Shown: in pieces, positions 1 to 6,357 of the stretch
Position numbering within the stretch: position 1 is the first letter of the stretch
How the letters are laid out: each line of letters starts with the position of its first letter
Source: Alienimonas sp043951915
GTDB taxonomy: Bacteria; Planctomycetota; Planctomycetia; Planctomycetales; Planctomycetaceae
Length of the DNA: 12,756 nt
NCBI RefSeq assembly: GCF_043951915.1
Contig: NZ_JBINJD010000146.1
Location: forward strand, 1-12,756
Reading direction: 5' to 3'
The notes under the pieces: model-generated
Seen by the model: the letters and a program-made list of their open reading frames with translations, nothing else
Told to the model about the DNA's origin: nothing
The model's database searches: none
Position numbers and translations under genes: made by a program

Positions 1-11
1 TGGCCCGCTGC

Positions 12-43
12 GGCGCTCAGGGGGCGGACGCCCCCCGAGCGCC
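12..43 (-). terminator. Strong GC hairpin downstream of the oxidoreductase gene
   Basis: Bases 12-18 pair perfectly with 37-43 (7 bp). After one A/C mismatch (19/36), bases 20-25 pair with 30-35 (6 bp), leaving a GGAC loop at 26-29. The structure starts 20 bases past the stop codon of the minus-strand oxidoreductase gene, so it is well placed to end that transcript or to protect its 3' end. No T-tract follows on the minus strand, so it is not a textbook intrinsic terminator. The pairing is seen in the sequence; the function is inferred. Confidence 0.5.
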
Positions 44-50
44 TGCGGAG

Positions 51-63
51 CCGCTCGCCGGGG
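51..63 (-). repeat. 13-base post-stop sequence, copy 1
   Basis: On the minus strand, CCCCGGCGAGCGG follows directly after the TAA stop of the oxidoreductase gene. The same 13 bases recur on the plus strand at 12707-12719, one base after the stop of the last gene. This may be a dispersed intergenic element or part of a 3'-end processing or termination signal. With two copies seen, chance in GC-rich DNA cannot be excluded. Confidence 0.4.
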
Positions 64-1449
64 TTAGCTCAGCACATTGGTGACGCCCGGGGTGGGCACC
101 TCGTAGTAGCCGTTGTCGCCGGGCAAGACCGGCGGCTTGGCGTCCCAAGACAGTTCCTGATCGTACGGGAACAGCTGGCGGCCATTGTTGAGGGCGTCCT
201 CCATCGTCAACTCCTTGCCGGAGTAGCAGGCCATCCGGCCGAGGATCGCCGTCATCGTGGACATGCCGCCGTAGTAGCCCTCGTTGTAGTCGTTGCCTTC
301 CCGCATGGCGGCCTGCAGGTCGATGTGCTCCTGCACGTAGGGGCTCTTGTCGCCGCGGCTGCGGTAGGCCCAGTCGATCTTCTCGCCGTAGGAGCCGTCG
401 TCCTTCTTCTCCAGGTGGAAGATGCGGGTGCGGCCCTGCGTGCTGAGGGTGCCCTTGGTGCCGTGGGCGATCTCGGAAACGCTGTTCCAGCACCCCGGCT
501 GGTGCCGGCCCTCGGAGATCATCTGCGTGCCGTCGGCGAACTCGAACTGGCAGGCGGTGTGATCGAAGATGTTGCCGTACTTCTTATCGGTCCGCACCTC
601 GCGGCCGCCCATGCCGCGGGCGACGACGGGGAAGACCGGCTCGCTGCCGTTCGCCTTGATGCCGGCCCACCAGTTGCCGACGTCCAGGTTGTGGATGTGC
701 TGCTCGCAGATCTGATCGCCGCACAGCCAGCAGTAGTAGTACCAGTTCCGCATCTGGTACTCCATTTCGCCGGAGACCTGATCGCGGTTCTTGCGGGGGT
801 CCCAGACGCCGCCGCTGTTCCAGTACACCTTCATCGCGATGATGTCGCCGATCGCCCCTTCGCGGATTTTGTCCGCGACGGCGAGGTAGCTGCCCTGGTG
901 GTGGCGCTGGAGGCCGACGCCAACCTTCAGGCTCTTCTCCTTGGACTTCTCGACGGCGGCGAGGAACTTCCGCACGCCGGGGGCGTCGGTGGCGACGGGC
1001 TTCTCGCAGAAGATGTGGACGCCCTTGTCCACCGCCGCGGAGAAGTGATCCGGCCGGAAGCCCGGCGGCGTGGCGATGATGACGTAGTCGAGGTCGTGCT
1101 CCAGGACCTTCTTGTAGCCGTCGAAGCCGACGTGGCGGGCGTCCTCCGGCACGTCAATCTGGTCGCCGAACTGCCGCTTCAGGGCGTCGTGCTTGTTCTT
1201 GAGGTGGTCCTCGAAGACGTCGGCCATCGCGACCAGCTTCACCGGCGAGGTGCCGGCCTCGCGGGCGGCGTTGATCGCGTCGCCGACGGCGCCGCTGCCC
1301 CGCCCGCCGCAGCCGATCACGCCGACGCGGATCACGTCTTCTTGATGGGCCGCCCGCAGTTTGGCGGCCGGGGCCGCGGCGGCGGTCAGCGACGCGGCGG
1401 CGCTGGCGGCGGCGGTCGTTTTCAGAAAGGAACGACGGGGAGTCGACAT
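64..1449 (-). CDS. Tat-exported Gfo/Idh/MocA family NAD(P)-dependent oxidoreductase
   Basis: This 461-residue protein begins with a twin-arginine signal (RRSFLK at residues 5-10, then an Ala-rich stretch to about residue 34), so folded export with bound cofactor is expected. The Rossmann dinucleotide site is GVIGCGGRGSG at 43-53, with a second strand ending in AMAD (74-77). CEKP at 148-151 holds the conserved catalytic-region lysine of the family. QRHH (181-184) and HIHNLD (251-256) mark the C-terminal substrate domain. Family members oxidise or reduce sugars, inositols and related polyols; some exported members act as glycosidases by transient redox. The substrate cannot be read from sequence. 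The ATG at 1449 is chosen because it gives a complete Tat signal; no clear Shine-Dalgarno sequence precedes it. The gene lies 121 bases downstream of the SUMF1-fold gene on the same strand, with hairpins between them, so independent transcription is likely. Confidence 0.93.
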   Translation of the reverse strand: MSTPRRSFLKTTAAASAAASLTAAAAPAAKLRAAHQEDVIRVGVIGCGGRGSGAVGDAINAAREAGTSPVKLVAMADVFEDHLKNKHDALKRQFGDQIDVPEDARHVGFDGYKKVLEHDLDYVIIATPPGFRPDHFSAAVDKGVHIFCEKPVATDAPGVRKFLAAVEKSKEKSLKVGVGLQRHHQGSYLAVADKIREGAIGDIIAMKVYWNSGGVWDPRKNRDQVSGEMEYQMRNWYYYCWLCGDQICEQHIHNLDVGNWWAGIKANGSEPVFPVVARGMGGREVRTDKKYGNIFDHTACQFEFADGTQMISEGRHQPGCWNSVSEIAHGTKGTLSTQGRTRIFHLEKKDDGSYGEKIDWAYRSRGDKSPYVQEHIDLQAAMREGNDYNEGYYGGMSTMTAILGRMACYSGKELTMEDALNNGRQLFPYDQELSWDAKPPVLPGDNGYYEVPTPGVTNVLS

Positions 1450-1494
1450 GCGGGGATTCCGAAGAAAGGGCGAACGGAGCGAGCGTAGCGAGCA

Positions 1495-1528
1495 CGCACC
1501 GGCCGTCGCAAATGCGTCGGCCGGTGCG
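1495..1528 (-). terminator. Near-perfect 16-bp hairpin between the two minus-strand genes
   Basis: Bases 1495-1510 are the reverse complement of 1513-1528 except for a single T/T mismatch (1506/1517), around a tight AA centre. The hairpin lies about 43 bases past the stop of the SUMF1-fold gene and 46 bases before the oxidoreductase start. It could end the first transcript or sit in the leader of the second. No T-tract follows. The pairing is certain; the role as a terminator is inferred. Confidence 0.5.
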
Positions 1529-1537
1529 GCGGGTGAG

Positions 1538-1556
1538 CGGCGGGCGTTCGCCGCCG
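1538..1556 (-). terminator. Second small GC hairpin after the SUMF1-fold gene
   Basis: Bases 1538-1546 pair with 1549-1556, with one bulged G on the left arm and a TT loop. It begins 15 bases past the SUMF1-fold stop codon, immediately before the larger hairpin at 1495-1528, so the two could act in tandem. It is short and in GC-rich DNA, so it is less certain than its neighbour. Confidence 0.3.
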
Positions 1557-1570
1557 GTTCGACCGCGGAC

Positions 1571-2704
1571 TCAGTCGTGAATGAAGCCTTCGCGCAGACC
1601 CCACTCCGGCACGTCCTCGGGCCGCGGGATCAGTTGCTGGGCGAGCTTCTCCTCCTCGGTCGGCTCGTGCAGCGGACGCACGACGCGGAAGCCGACGAAG
1701 ATCGCATCGGTGTGCCACCAGATCGACTGCGGAATCTGCGGGTCCTGCATCTTCCAGTCGTTCGTGCTGGGCATCCGGGCCGCGGACCGCAGTTCCTCCG
1801 GGTACTGATCCCAGGAACCGCCGCGGACGGTGCGGGGATAGATCGTCTTCGGGATGTTGTACGGGTCCTTGGCGACCTTATCCGCCGGCAGGGAGGCGTA
1901 GAAGTTCGGGTCGTACTGGTCGAGGCACCACTCGGCGACGTTGCCGTGCATGTCGTACAGGCCGAATGCGTTCGGCTTCTTCATGCCGACCGGGTGGTAG
2001 GTCCAGTCCGCGTTCTCGTCGCTCCAGCCGTACTCGTCGAGCATCTCCGGATCGTCGCCGAAGTGGTAGGCGGTCTGGCTGCCGGCCCGGGCGGCGAACT
2101 CCCACTCGGCCTCGGTCGGCAGGCGGTAGAAGTGGCCGGTCTTCTCGGAGAGCCACTTGCAGTACATCTTCGCCGACAGGTGCGTCATGCAGATCGCCGG
2201 GAAGCCGTCGTGGCCCATGTCGAACGTCATGTCCGTGTACGCCTTGGTCGGCCGGGTGACGGCGTCGGCCTTGAGGTCGTACTCGCTGGGCTTGATGCCG
2301 GCGAGCTTGCGGCGCTGCTCGTCCCGCTTGAGCAGGAAGGTCTCGTATTCGTCCCAGGTCACCTCCTTGGTGGCCATCCAGAACGGGCTGACGGAGACCC
2401 GCCGCTGCGGCCCCTCGCCCTCGCCGCGGCCTTCCTCGTCCTCCGGCGAACCGATGGTGAACTCGCCGCCGGGAATCGGAACCATCTTGAAGGTCAGGTC
2501 CGTGCCGCCGATCTCCTCGGTGTAGGGCTTCATCTCCTCCGCGGTCGTGGCGTTCTCGCCGGGCTCCGCGGTTTTGGGAGCGTCGGCGACGACCGGCGGG
2601 GCGCCGTCGGCCGGCGCTTCCTGGGCGAGCGCCACGCCGCACTGGGAGGCGGCGTAGGATGCGGCAAGCACTCCAACAACGAGCGGACGCATGGGCGGTT
2701 TCAT
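1571..2704 (-). CDS. Exported SUMF1/FGE-sulfatase-fold protein, probably non-catalytic
   Basis: The chosen ATG at 2704 gives 377 residues and a good Sec signal: MKPPMRP, a hydrophobic core, and ALA just before Q28 as a likely cleavage site. A longer reading frame back to 2821 adds 39 residues without signal character and runs into the divergent gene. The ATG at 2692 (373 residues) is also possible. After a Pro/Ala/Glu-rich linker comes the formylglycine-generating-enzyme fold: MVPIPGGEFTIGSP (about 74-87), RLPTEAEWEFAARAG (194-208), GLYDMHGNVAEW (248-259), VRGGSW (293-298) and GFRVVR (338-343). True formylglycine-generating enzymes carry two active-site cysteines in a CxxxxC stretch before an AAR motif; the matching positions here read PEELRS, with P302 and S307. 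Sulfatase activation is therefore unlikely, and a structural or ligand-binding role is more plausible. It starts back to back with apbE. Confidence 0.9.
   Translation of the reverse strand: MKPPMRPLVVGVLAASYAASQCGVALAQEAPADGAPPVVADAPKTAEPGENATTAEEMKPYTEEIGGTDLTFKMVPIPGGEFTIGSPEDEEGRGEGEGPQRRVSVSPFWMATKEVTWDEYETFLLKRDEQRRKLAGIKPSEYDLKADAVTRPTKAYTDMTFDMGHDGFPAICMTHLSAKMYCKWLSEKTGHFYRLPTEAEWEFAARAGSQTAYHFGDDPEMLDEYGWSDENADWTYHPVGMKKPNAFGLYDMHGNVAEWCLDQYDPNFYASLPADKVAKDPYNIPKTIYPRTVRGGSWDQYPEELRSAARMPSTNDWKMQDPQIPQSIWWHTDAIFVGFRVVRPLHEPTEEEKLAQQLIPRPEDVPEWGLREGFIHD
2690..2704. promoter_or_regulatory. Overlapping divergent start codons
   Basis: The plus-strand apbE ATG occupies 2691-2693. On the minus strand, start codons lie at 2692-2690 and 2704-2702. 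The tetramer CATG at 2690-2693 therefore carries a start codon on each strand. If both annotated starts are right, the coding regions overlap by up to 14 bases and each promoter must lie inside the other gene. No confident -35/-10 pair was seen on either side. Confidence 0.5.
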
Positions 2705-3725
2705 TCTGGCGGCAGTCGTGGCGACGGGGTTGATCGAGGAACCGGCGGGCGACACGCCCGCGCCCGAACTGCGTCGGGTGCGCGTGGAACAGGTCCAGAT
2801 GGGCTCGCCGTTCGTGTTCACATGCTACGCACGGTCCGAAGAGGCCGCAAAGAACGCCTGCCGCGAGGCCGGCCGCCGCGTCAAGGAACTGACCGCCGCC
2901 CTCTCCGACTATCACGACGCGAGCGAACTGAACCGTTTATGCGACAATTACGTCGCAGGAGAGCCGGTCCCGGCCTCCGCGGACCTGCGGCGCGTGCTGA
3001 CCCGGGCGCAGGTGGTCTCGGCGGCGTCCGGGGGGGCGTTCGACGTAACGGTCGGCCCGCTGGTGAAGCGGTGGCGGCGGGTCCGCCGCACCGGCGAACT
3101 GCCCCCGCCGGCGGAACTGGCGGCGCTGCGGGACCGCGTCGGCTGGCGGGCCGTCACGGTGAACGACGAGGCCGGCACGGTCACGATCCACCGACCCGGC
3201 GTGCAGCTGGATCTCGGCGGGATCGCCAAGGGCTACGCCGCCGACGAGGCCGGCCGCGTGCTGCGGGAGCGTGGCGTGACCCGGTTCCTGATCGACGCCG
3301 GCGGCGACCTCCTCGCCGGCGATCCGCCCCCCGGCGAGGCCGGCTGGACGATCGGCCTCCCTGACCCCAACGCCCCCGAGACCGCTCCCACGCAGTTCCT
3401 CACGCTCGCCAACGCCGCGGTCGCCACCAGCGGGGACGCCTACAAGTTCACGCTGATCGACGGCGTGCGGTATTCGCACCTCGTCGACCCCCGAACCGGT
3501 CTGGGGCTGACGGACCGTTCCACCGTCACCGTCGTCGCGCCGACGGGCATGACGGCGGACGCGTACGCCTCCGCCGTCAGCGTGCTGGGGCCGGAGGCGG
3601 GAATCGCTCTGCTGAACCGCACGCCGAACGTCGAGGGCAGAGCGACGAACGAGGCGGGCACGGTCGCCTCGGACGGCTTCCCGGCTTCGCCGTCGCCGAT
3701 AGGCGGCGCGCGTTCCGCTGACTAA
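2691..3725 (+). CDS. apbE: ApbE-family FAD:protein FMN transferase
   Basis: ApbE enzymes use FAD to attach FMN covalently to a Thr or Ser of target proteins outside the cytoplasm, in a Mg2+-dependent reaction. This 344-residue protein has the family signatures in order: MGSPF (37-41), SDYHDASELNRL (72-83), DLGGIAKGYA (174-183), DAGGDLLAG (202-210), ATSGDAYKF (245-253), YSHLVDPRTG (261-270) and TADAYASA (288-295). In the last motif the usual metal-binding Asp is D290, but the Thr four residues on is S294. The N-terminus (MGGFILAAVVATGL) is hydrophobic but lacks a basic start and a lipobox cysteine, so export is likely but its form is unclear. The start could instead be GTG 2718; a start at M37 would cut into the first strand. 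It ends 9 bases before the BatA gene. No flavinylation target (RnfG- or NqrC-like) and no obvious acceptor motif was noticed in the window. Confidence 0.93.
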   Translation: MGGFILAAVVATGLIEEPAGDTPAPELRRVRVEQVQMGSPFVFTCYARSEEAAKNACREAGRRVKELTAALSDYHDASELNRLCDNYVAGEPVPASADLRRVLTRAQVVSAASGGAFDVTVGPLVKRWRRVRRTGELPPPAELAALRDRVGWRAVTVNDEAGTVTIHRPGVQLDLGGIAKGYAADEAGRVLRERGVTRFLIDAGGDLLAGDPPPGEAGWTIGLPDPNAPETAPTQFLTLANAAVATSGDAYKFTLIDGVRYSHLVDPRTGLGLTDRSTVTVVAPTGMTADAYASAVSVLGPEAGIALLNRTPNVEGRATNEAGTVASDGFPASPSPIGGARSAD

Positions 3726-3734
3726 ACTCAGGCC

Positions 3735-6347
3735 GTGTCTCTCCTCCACCCCGGACTGCTCGCCCTGTTGGGCCTCGCCGCGGTGCCGGTGATCCTGCAC
3801 TTTCTGCTCAAGCCGAAGCCGAAGAAGTTCCCCTTCCCGGCCCTGCGGCTGATCCGGGACCGGAAGAAGTCGAACAGCCGCCGGCTCAAGCTGCGGCACC
3901 TCTGGCTCCTTCTGCTGCGGATGCTGGCGATCGTGTTGCTGGTGCTCGCCGTGGTGCGGCCGAGCCTGCCGGCGGCGAACTACAGCTTCACGACGGCGGA
4001 GTGGCTCACGCTGGCCGGCGTCGTCGTCGCGGTATTGATCGCGTATCAGGTCCTGCTGGCCCGCTGGCGCTCCCAACAGCGGCGGGGGGAGTTGGCCCGG
4101 CACGATCTGCTCTACCGCCGCACGCTCTTGCGCGCCGGCTCGACGGCGGGGGCGTTCCTGCTGGCGGCGTTGCTGGTGCTCTGGCCGTACGGCCGGCGGG
4201 TCGCTGCGGAGGTGCGGGCCCCGGTGCAGGCGGTGACGGAGGATCAGCCGGTCGCGGCGGTGTTCCTGTTCGACACCTCCCCCAGCATGGGGCTGATCCG
4301 GGCCGGGGAGAACCGCCTGGAAGCGGCCCTCGCCCTCGCCGCGGAGCACGCCGACGGCTTCCCGCCCGGCAGCAAACTGGCGGTAATGACGACCGCCCCC
4401 GGCGAGACCCCGCGATTCGCCGCGGACCTGTTCGGGGCGAAGACCCGCATGCAGCAGCTCGAGGTTCGCCCGGTCACCGTGCCGCTGGACGGCCGCCTCG
4501 CCGCCGCCGTCGACCTGCACGAGCGCGACCGGGAGCAGGTCGCCGCGGAACTGGGCCTGGGGGAGCCGACCTCCGGCGACGCCGCCGAGGCGGACGCCTT
4601 CGTGCGGGCGGTGTACGTCTTCACCGACCTGGCCCGCAGCGCCTGGGGTCCGGGCGGGCGGAGCGAACTGGCGAACACCCTCGCCGCCCGGGAGCGGGTG
4701 CAGGCGTTCCTCGTCGACGTCGGCGCGGAGGGGCCGGAGAACGTGGCGGTCGGCGTGCCCCGCCCGTCGCGGCAGAGCGGCCCGATCGGCGGCACGGTCA
4801 CGGTGCGAGCGCCCGTCTCCCGGGCCCCGCTATTCGCCGACGCGGAGACCGGCGAGGCGGAGGCTCGCGGCCCGCTGCCGATCGAGGTGGAACTGCGCAC
4901 CGGGGCCGTCGGCGAGGAGCCGGTCGCCCGCGGCCGGCAGACGGTCACGTTGCCGCCGGGCGGGGCGGCGGAGGTGTCGTTCTCCGTGCCGATCGCCGCC
5001 GCGGGGGCGGTCGAAGGGGAACTCGTCTTCACCGGCTCCGACCCGCTGGCCTTCGACGACCGCCGCACCTTCACCATTCGGGCCGAGAGCCCGCTGCGGG
5101 TCGCGGTGGCCTCGGACCGGCTGTCGGACGCCCGGGCCTTCGGCGAGGCCCTCGCCCCCAGTCTGCTGCCGGAGGACCGCCGCCCGGCCGTCGTCACGCC
5201 GGTTCGCACCGCCGATCTGGCGGGGCTTGATACAGGCTCGTTCGACGTGATCTACCTGTTGAACGCCCGGGCCCCGGACGCCGCGGCGATGGCGAAACTC
5301 GGGGCGTTTGCCGAAGCCGGCGGGGGGGTGGGCGTCGTGCTGGGCGGCGCGGCGGACGTGCTGGCCTACAACGCCGGCCCGGCGGCGGAGTGGATGCCGG
5401 CGGAGTTGATCGGCCCGCTGGGCTTCGGCGTGCCGGAGCGGATGACCGTCGCCGACCCGAACCACCCCGTCTTCGCCCCGTTCGATCCGCTCGGCGGCAC
5501 CGGGGCGCTGGAGAGCCGGGACGTGCGGCGCTATTTCGTCGTGGAGCCGAAGGCGGACGTCGCCGTGCCCGCCGTCTACACCGACCCGCAGAAGCGGCCG
5601 CCGGCGGTGGTGACGCACGGCGTGGAAGCCGGCCGCGTGGCGCTGGTCGCCACCTCCCTGATCGTCGACGACGCCGACTGGAGCGATCTGCCGGACGCGG
5701 GGTGGAGCTATCTGGCCTTCGTGAAGTTCCTCACCCGGCACCTCAGCGGGCGGAGCGAACAGCGGTTCAACTTTCTTGCCGCCGATACGCTGGTCGTGCC
5801 GGTGTCGAACGCGACCGCCGGCGACGGCGGGGCGGAGGTGCCGGCGGTGCTGCGACGGCCGGACCTGTCGCAGCGCCGGCTGTCCATTCCCGCCGACGCC
5901 GACGAGGTCGCCGTGACCGGCGCCGACGCCCCCGGCCAGTACGTGATCGCCCGGGCGCCGGACCCGACCGACCCGAACGGGGGAAACGCCGGCGGACTGC
6001 TGAGCGCCTTCAGCGTGAACCTGCCTGAGGCGGAAAGCGACCTGACGGCCATCACCCCGGAAGAACTCGACGCCCGCCTCGGCGAGGGGCGGTACGCCCT
6101 CAGCCGCACCGCGGAGGAGCTGGACCTCACCACCGTTCGCGGCCGGCTGGGGGAGGAGATGTTCCCCTATCTGCTCGCCCTGTTGATGGCGGTATTCGCG
6201 GGGGAGCTGCTGGTGGGCAACCGCTTCTACGAAAGCGAACAGGGCCCCGCGGCGGGCCTCGGCCTGGGGAGCCGACTGCCTGAACGGGGAGCCGTCGCTT
6301 CGGGGCCGGTCCCGGCGACGTCGAACGCCTCCCCGGGCGGCGGCTAG
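3735..6347 (+). CDS. BatA-type membrane protein with VWA and glutamine-amidotransferase-like domains
   Basis: This 870-residue protein opens with the aerotolerance BatA N-terminal region: a helix at 7-25, the basic stretch KPKPKKFPFPALRLIRDRKK, and a helix at 56-77. The GTG start is chosen because this N-terminus fits the family exactly. Two more helices (about 88-108 and 134-151) follow, then a periplasmic VWA domain with DTSPS (180-184) and FTD (296-298). The expected central Thr is not evident: the matching stretch reads PLDGRLAAAVD (250-260). A Rossmann-like region around 500-560 (FDVIYLLNA, then GGGVGVVLGG) resembles the amidotransferase-like fold seen in such proteins. A last helix at about 810-828 precedes a Gly/Pro/Ser tail. 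Basic loops predict the VWA domain outside the cytoplasmic membrane. It sits 9 bases after apbE and 10 before the next VWA gene, so co-transcription is likely. Its exact job is unknown. Confidence 0.88.
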   Translation: MSLLHPGLLALLGLAAVPVILHFLLKPKPKKFPFPALRLIRDRKKSNSRRLKLRHLWLLLLRMLAIVLLVLAVVRPSLPAANYSFTTAEWLTLAGVVVAVLIAYQVLLARWRSQQRRGELARHDLLYRRTLLRAGSTAGAFLLAALLVLWPYGRRVAAEVRAPVQAVTEDQPVAAVFLFDTSPSMGLIRAGENRLEAALALAAEHADGFPPGSKLAVMTTAPGETPRFAADLFGAKTRMQQLEVRPVTVPLDGRLAAAVDLHERDREQVAAELGLGEPTSGDAAEADAFVRAVYVFTDLARSAWGPGGRSELANTLAARERVQAFLVDVGAEGPENVAVGVPRPSRQSGPIGGTVTVRAPVSRAPLFADAETGEAEARGPLPIEVELRTGAVGEEPVARGRQTVTLPPGGAAEVSFSVPIAAAGAVEGELVFTGSDPLAFDDRRTFTIRAESPLRVAVASDRLSDARAFGEALAPSLLPEDRRPAVVTPVRTADLAGLDTGSFDVIYLLNARAPDAAAMAKLGAFAEAGGGVGVVLGGAADVLAYNAGPAAEWMPAELIGPLGFGVPERMTVADPNHPVFAPFDPLGGTGALESRDVRRYFVVEPKADVAVPAVYTDPQKRPPAVVTHGVEAGRVALVATSLIVDDADWSDLPDAGWSYLAFVKFLTRHLSGRSEQRFNFLAADTLVVPVSNATAGDGGAEVPAVLRRPDLSQRRLSIPADADEVAVTGADAPGQYVIARAPDPTDPNGGNAGGLLSAFSVNLPEAESDLTAITPEELDARLGEGRYALSRTAEELDLTTVRGRLGEEMFPYLLALLMAVFAGELLVGNRFYESEQGPAAGLGLGSRLPERGAVASGPVPATSNASPGGG

Positions 6348-6357
6348 GCTGCGACGG

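Noticed and set aside
1361..3364. A 667-codon plus-strand open frame overlapping the two minus-strand genes and apbE
   Set aside because: The minus-strand oxidoreductase and SUMF1-fold genes and the apbE frame all have clear family motifs; this frame has none and covers parts of all three.
2937..4520. A 527-codon minus-strand open frame over apbE and the BatA gene
   Set aside because: It lies opposite two well-supported genes, and its product is Arg/Gly/Gln-rich with no recognisable domain or signal.
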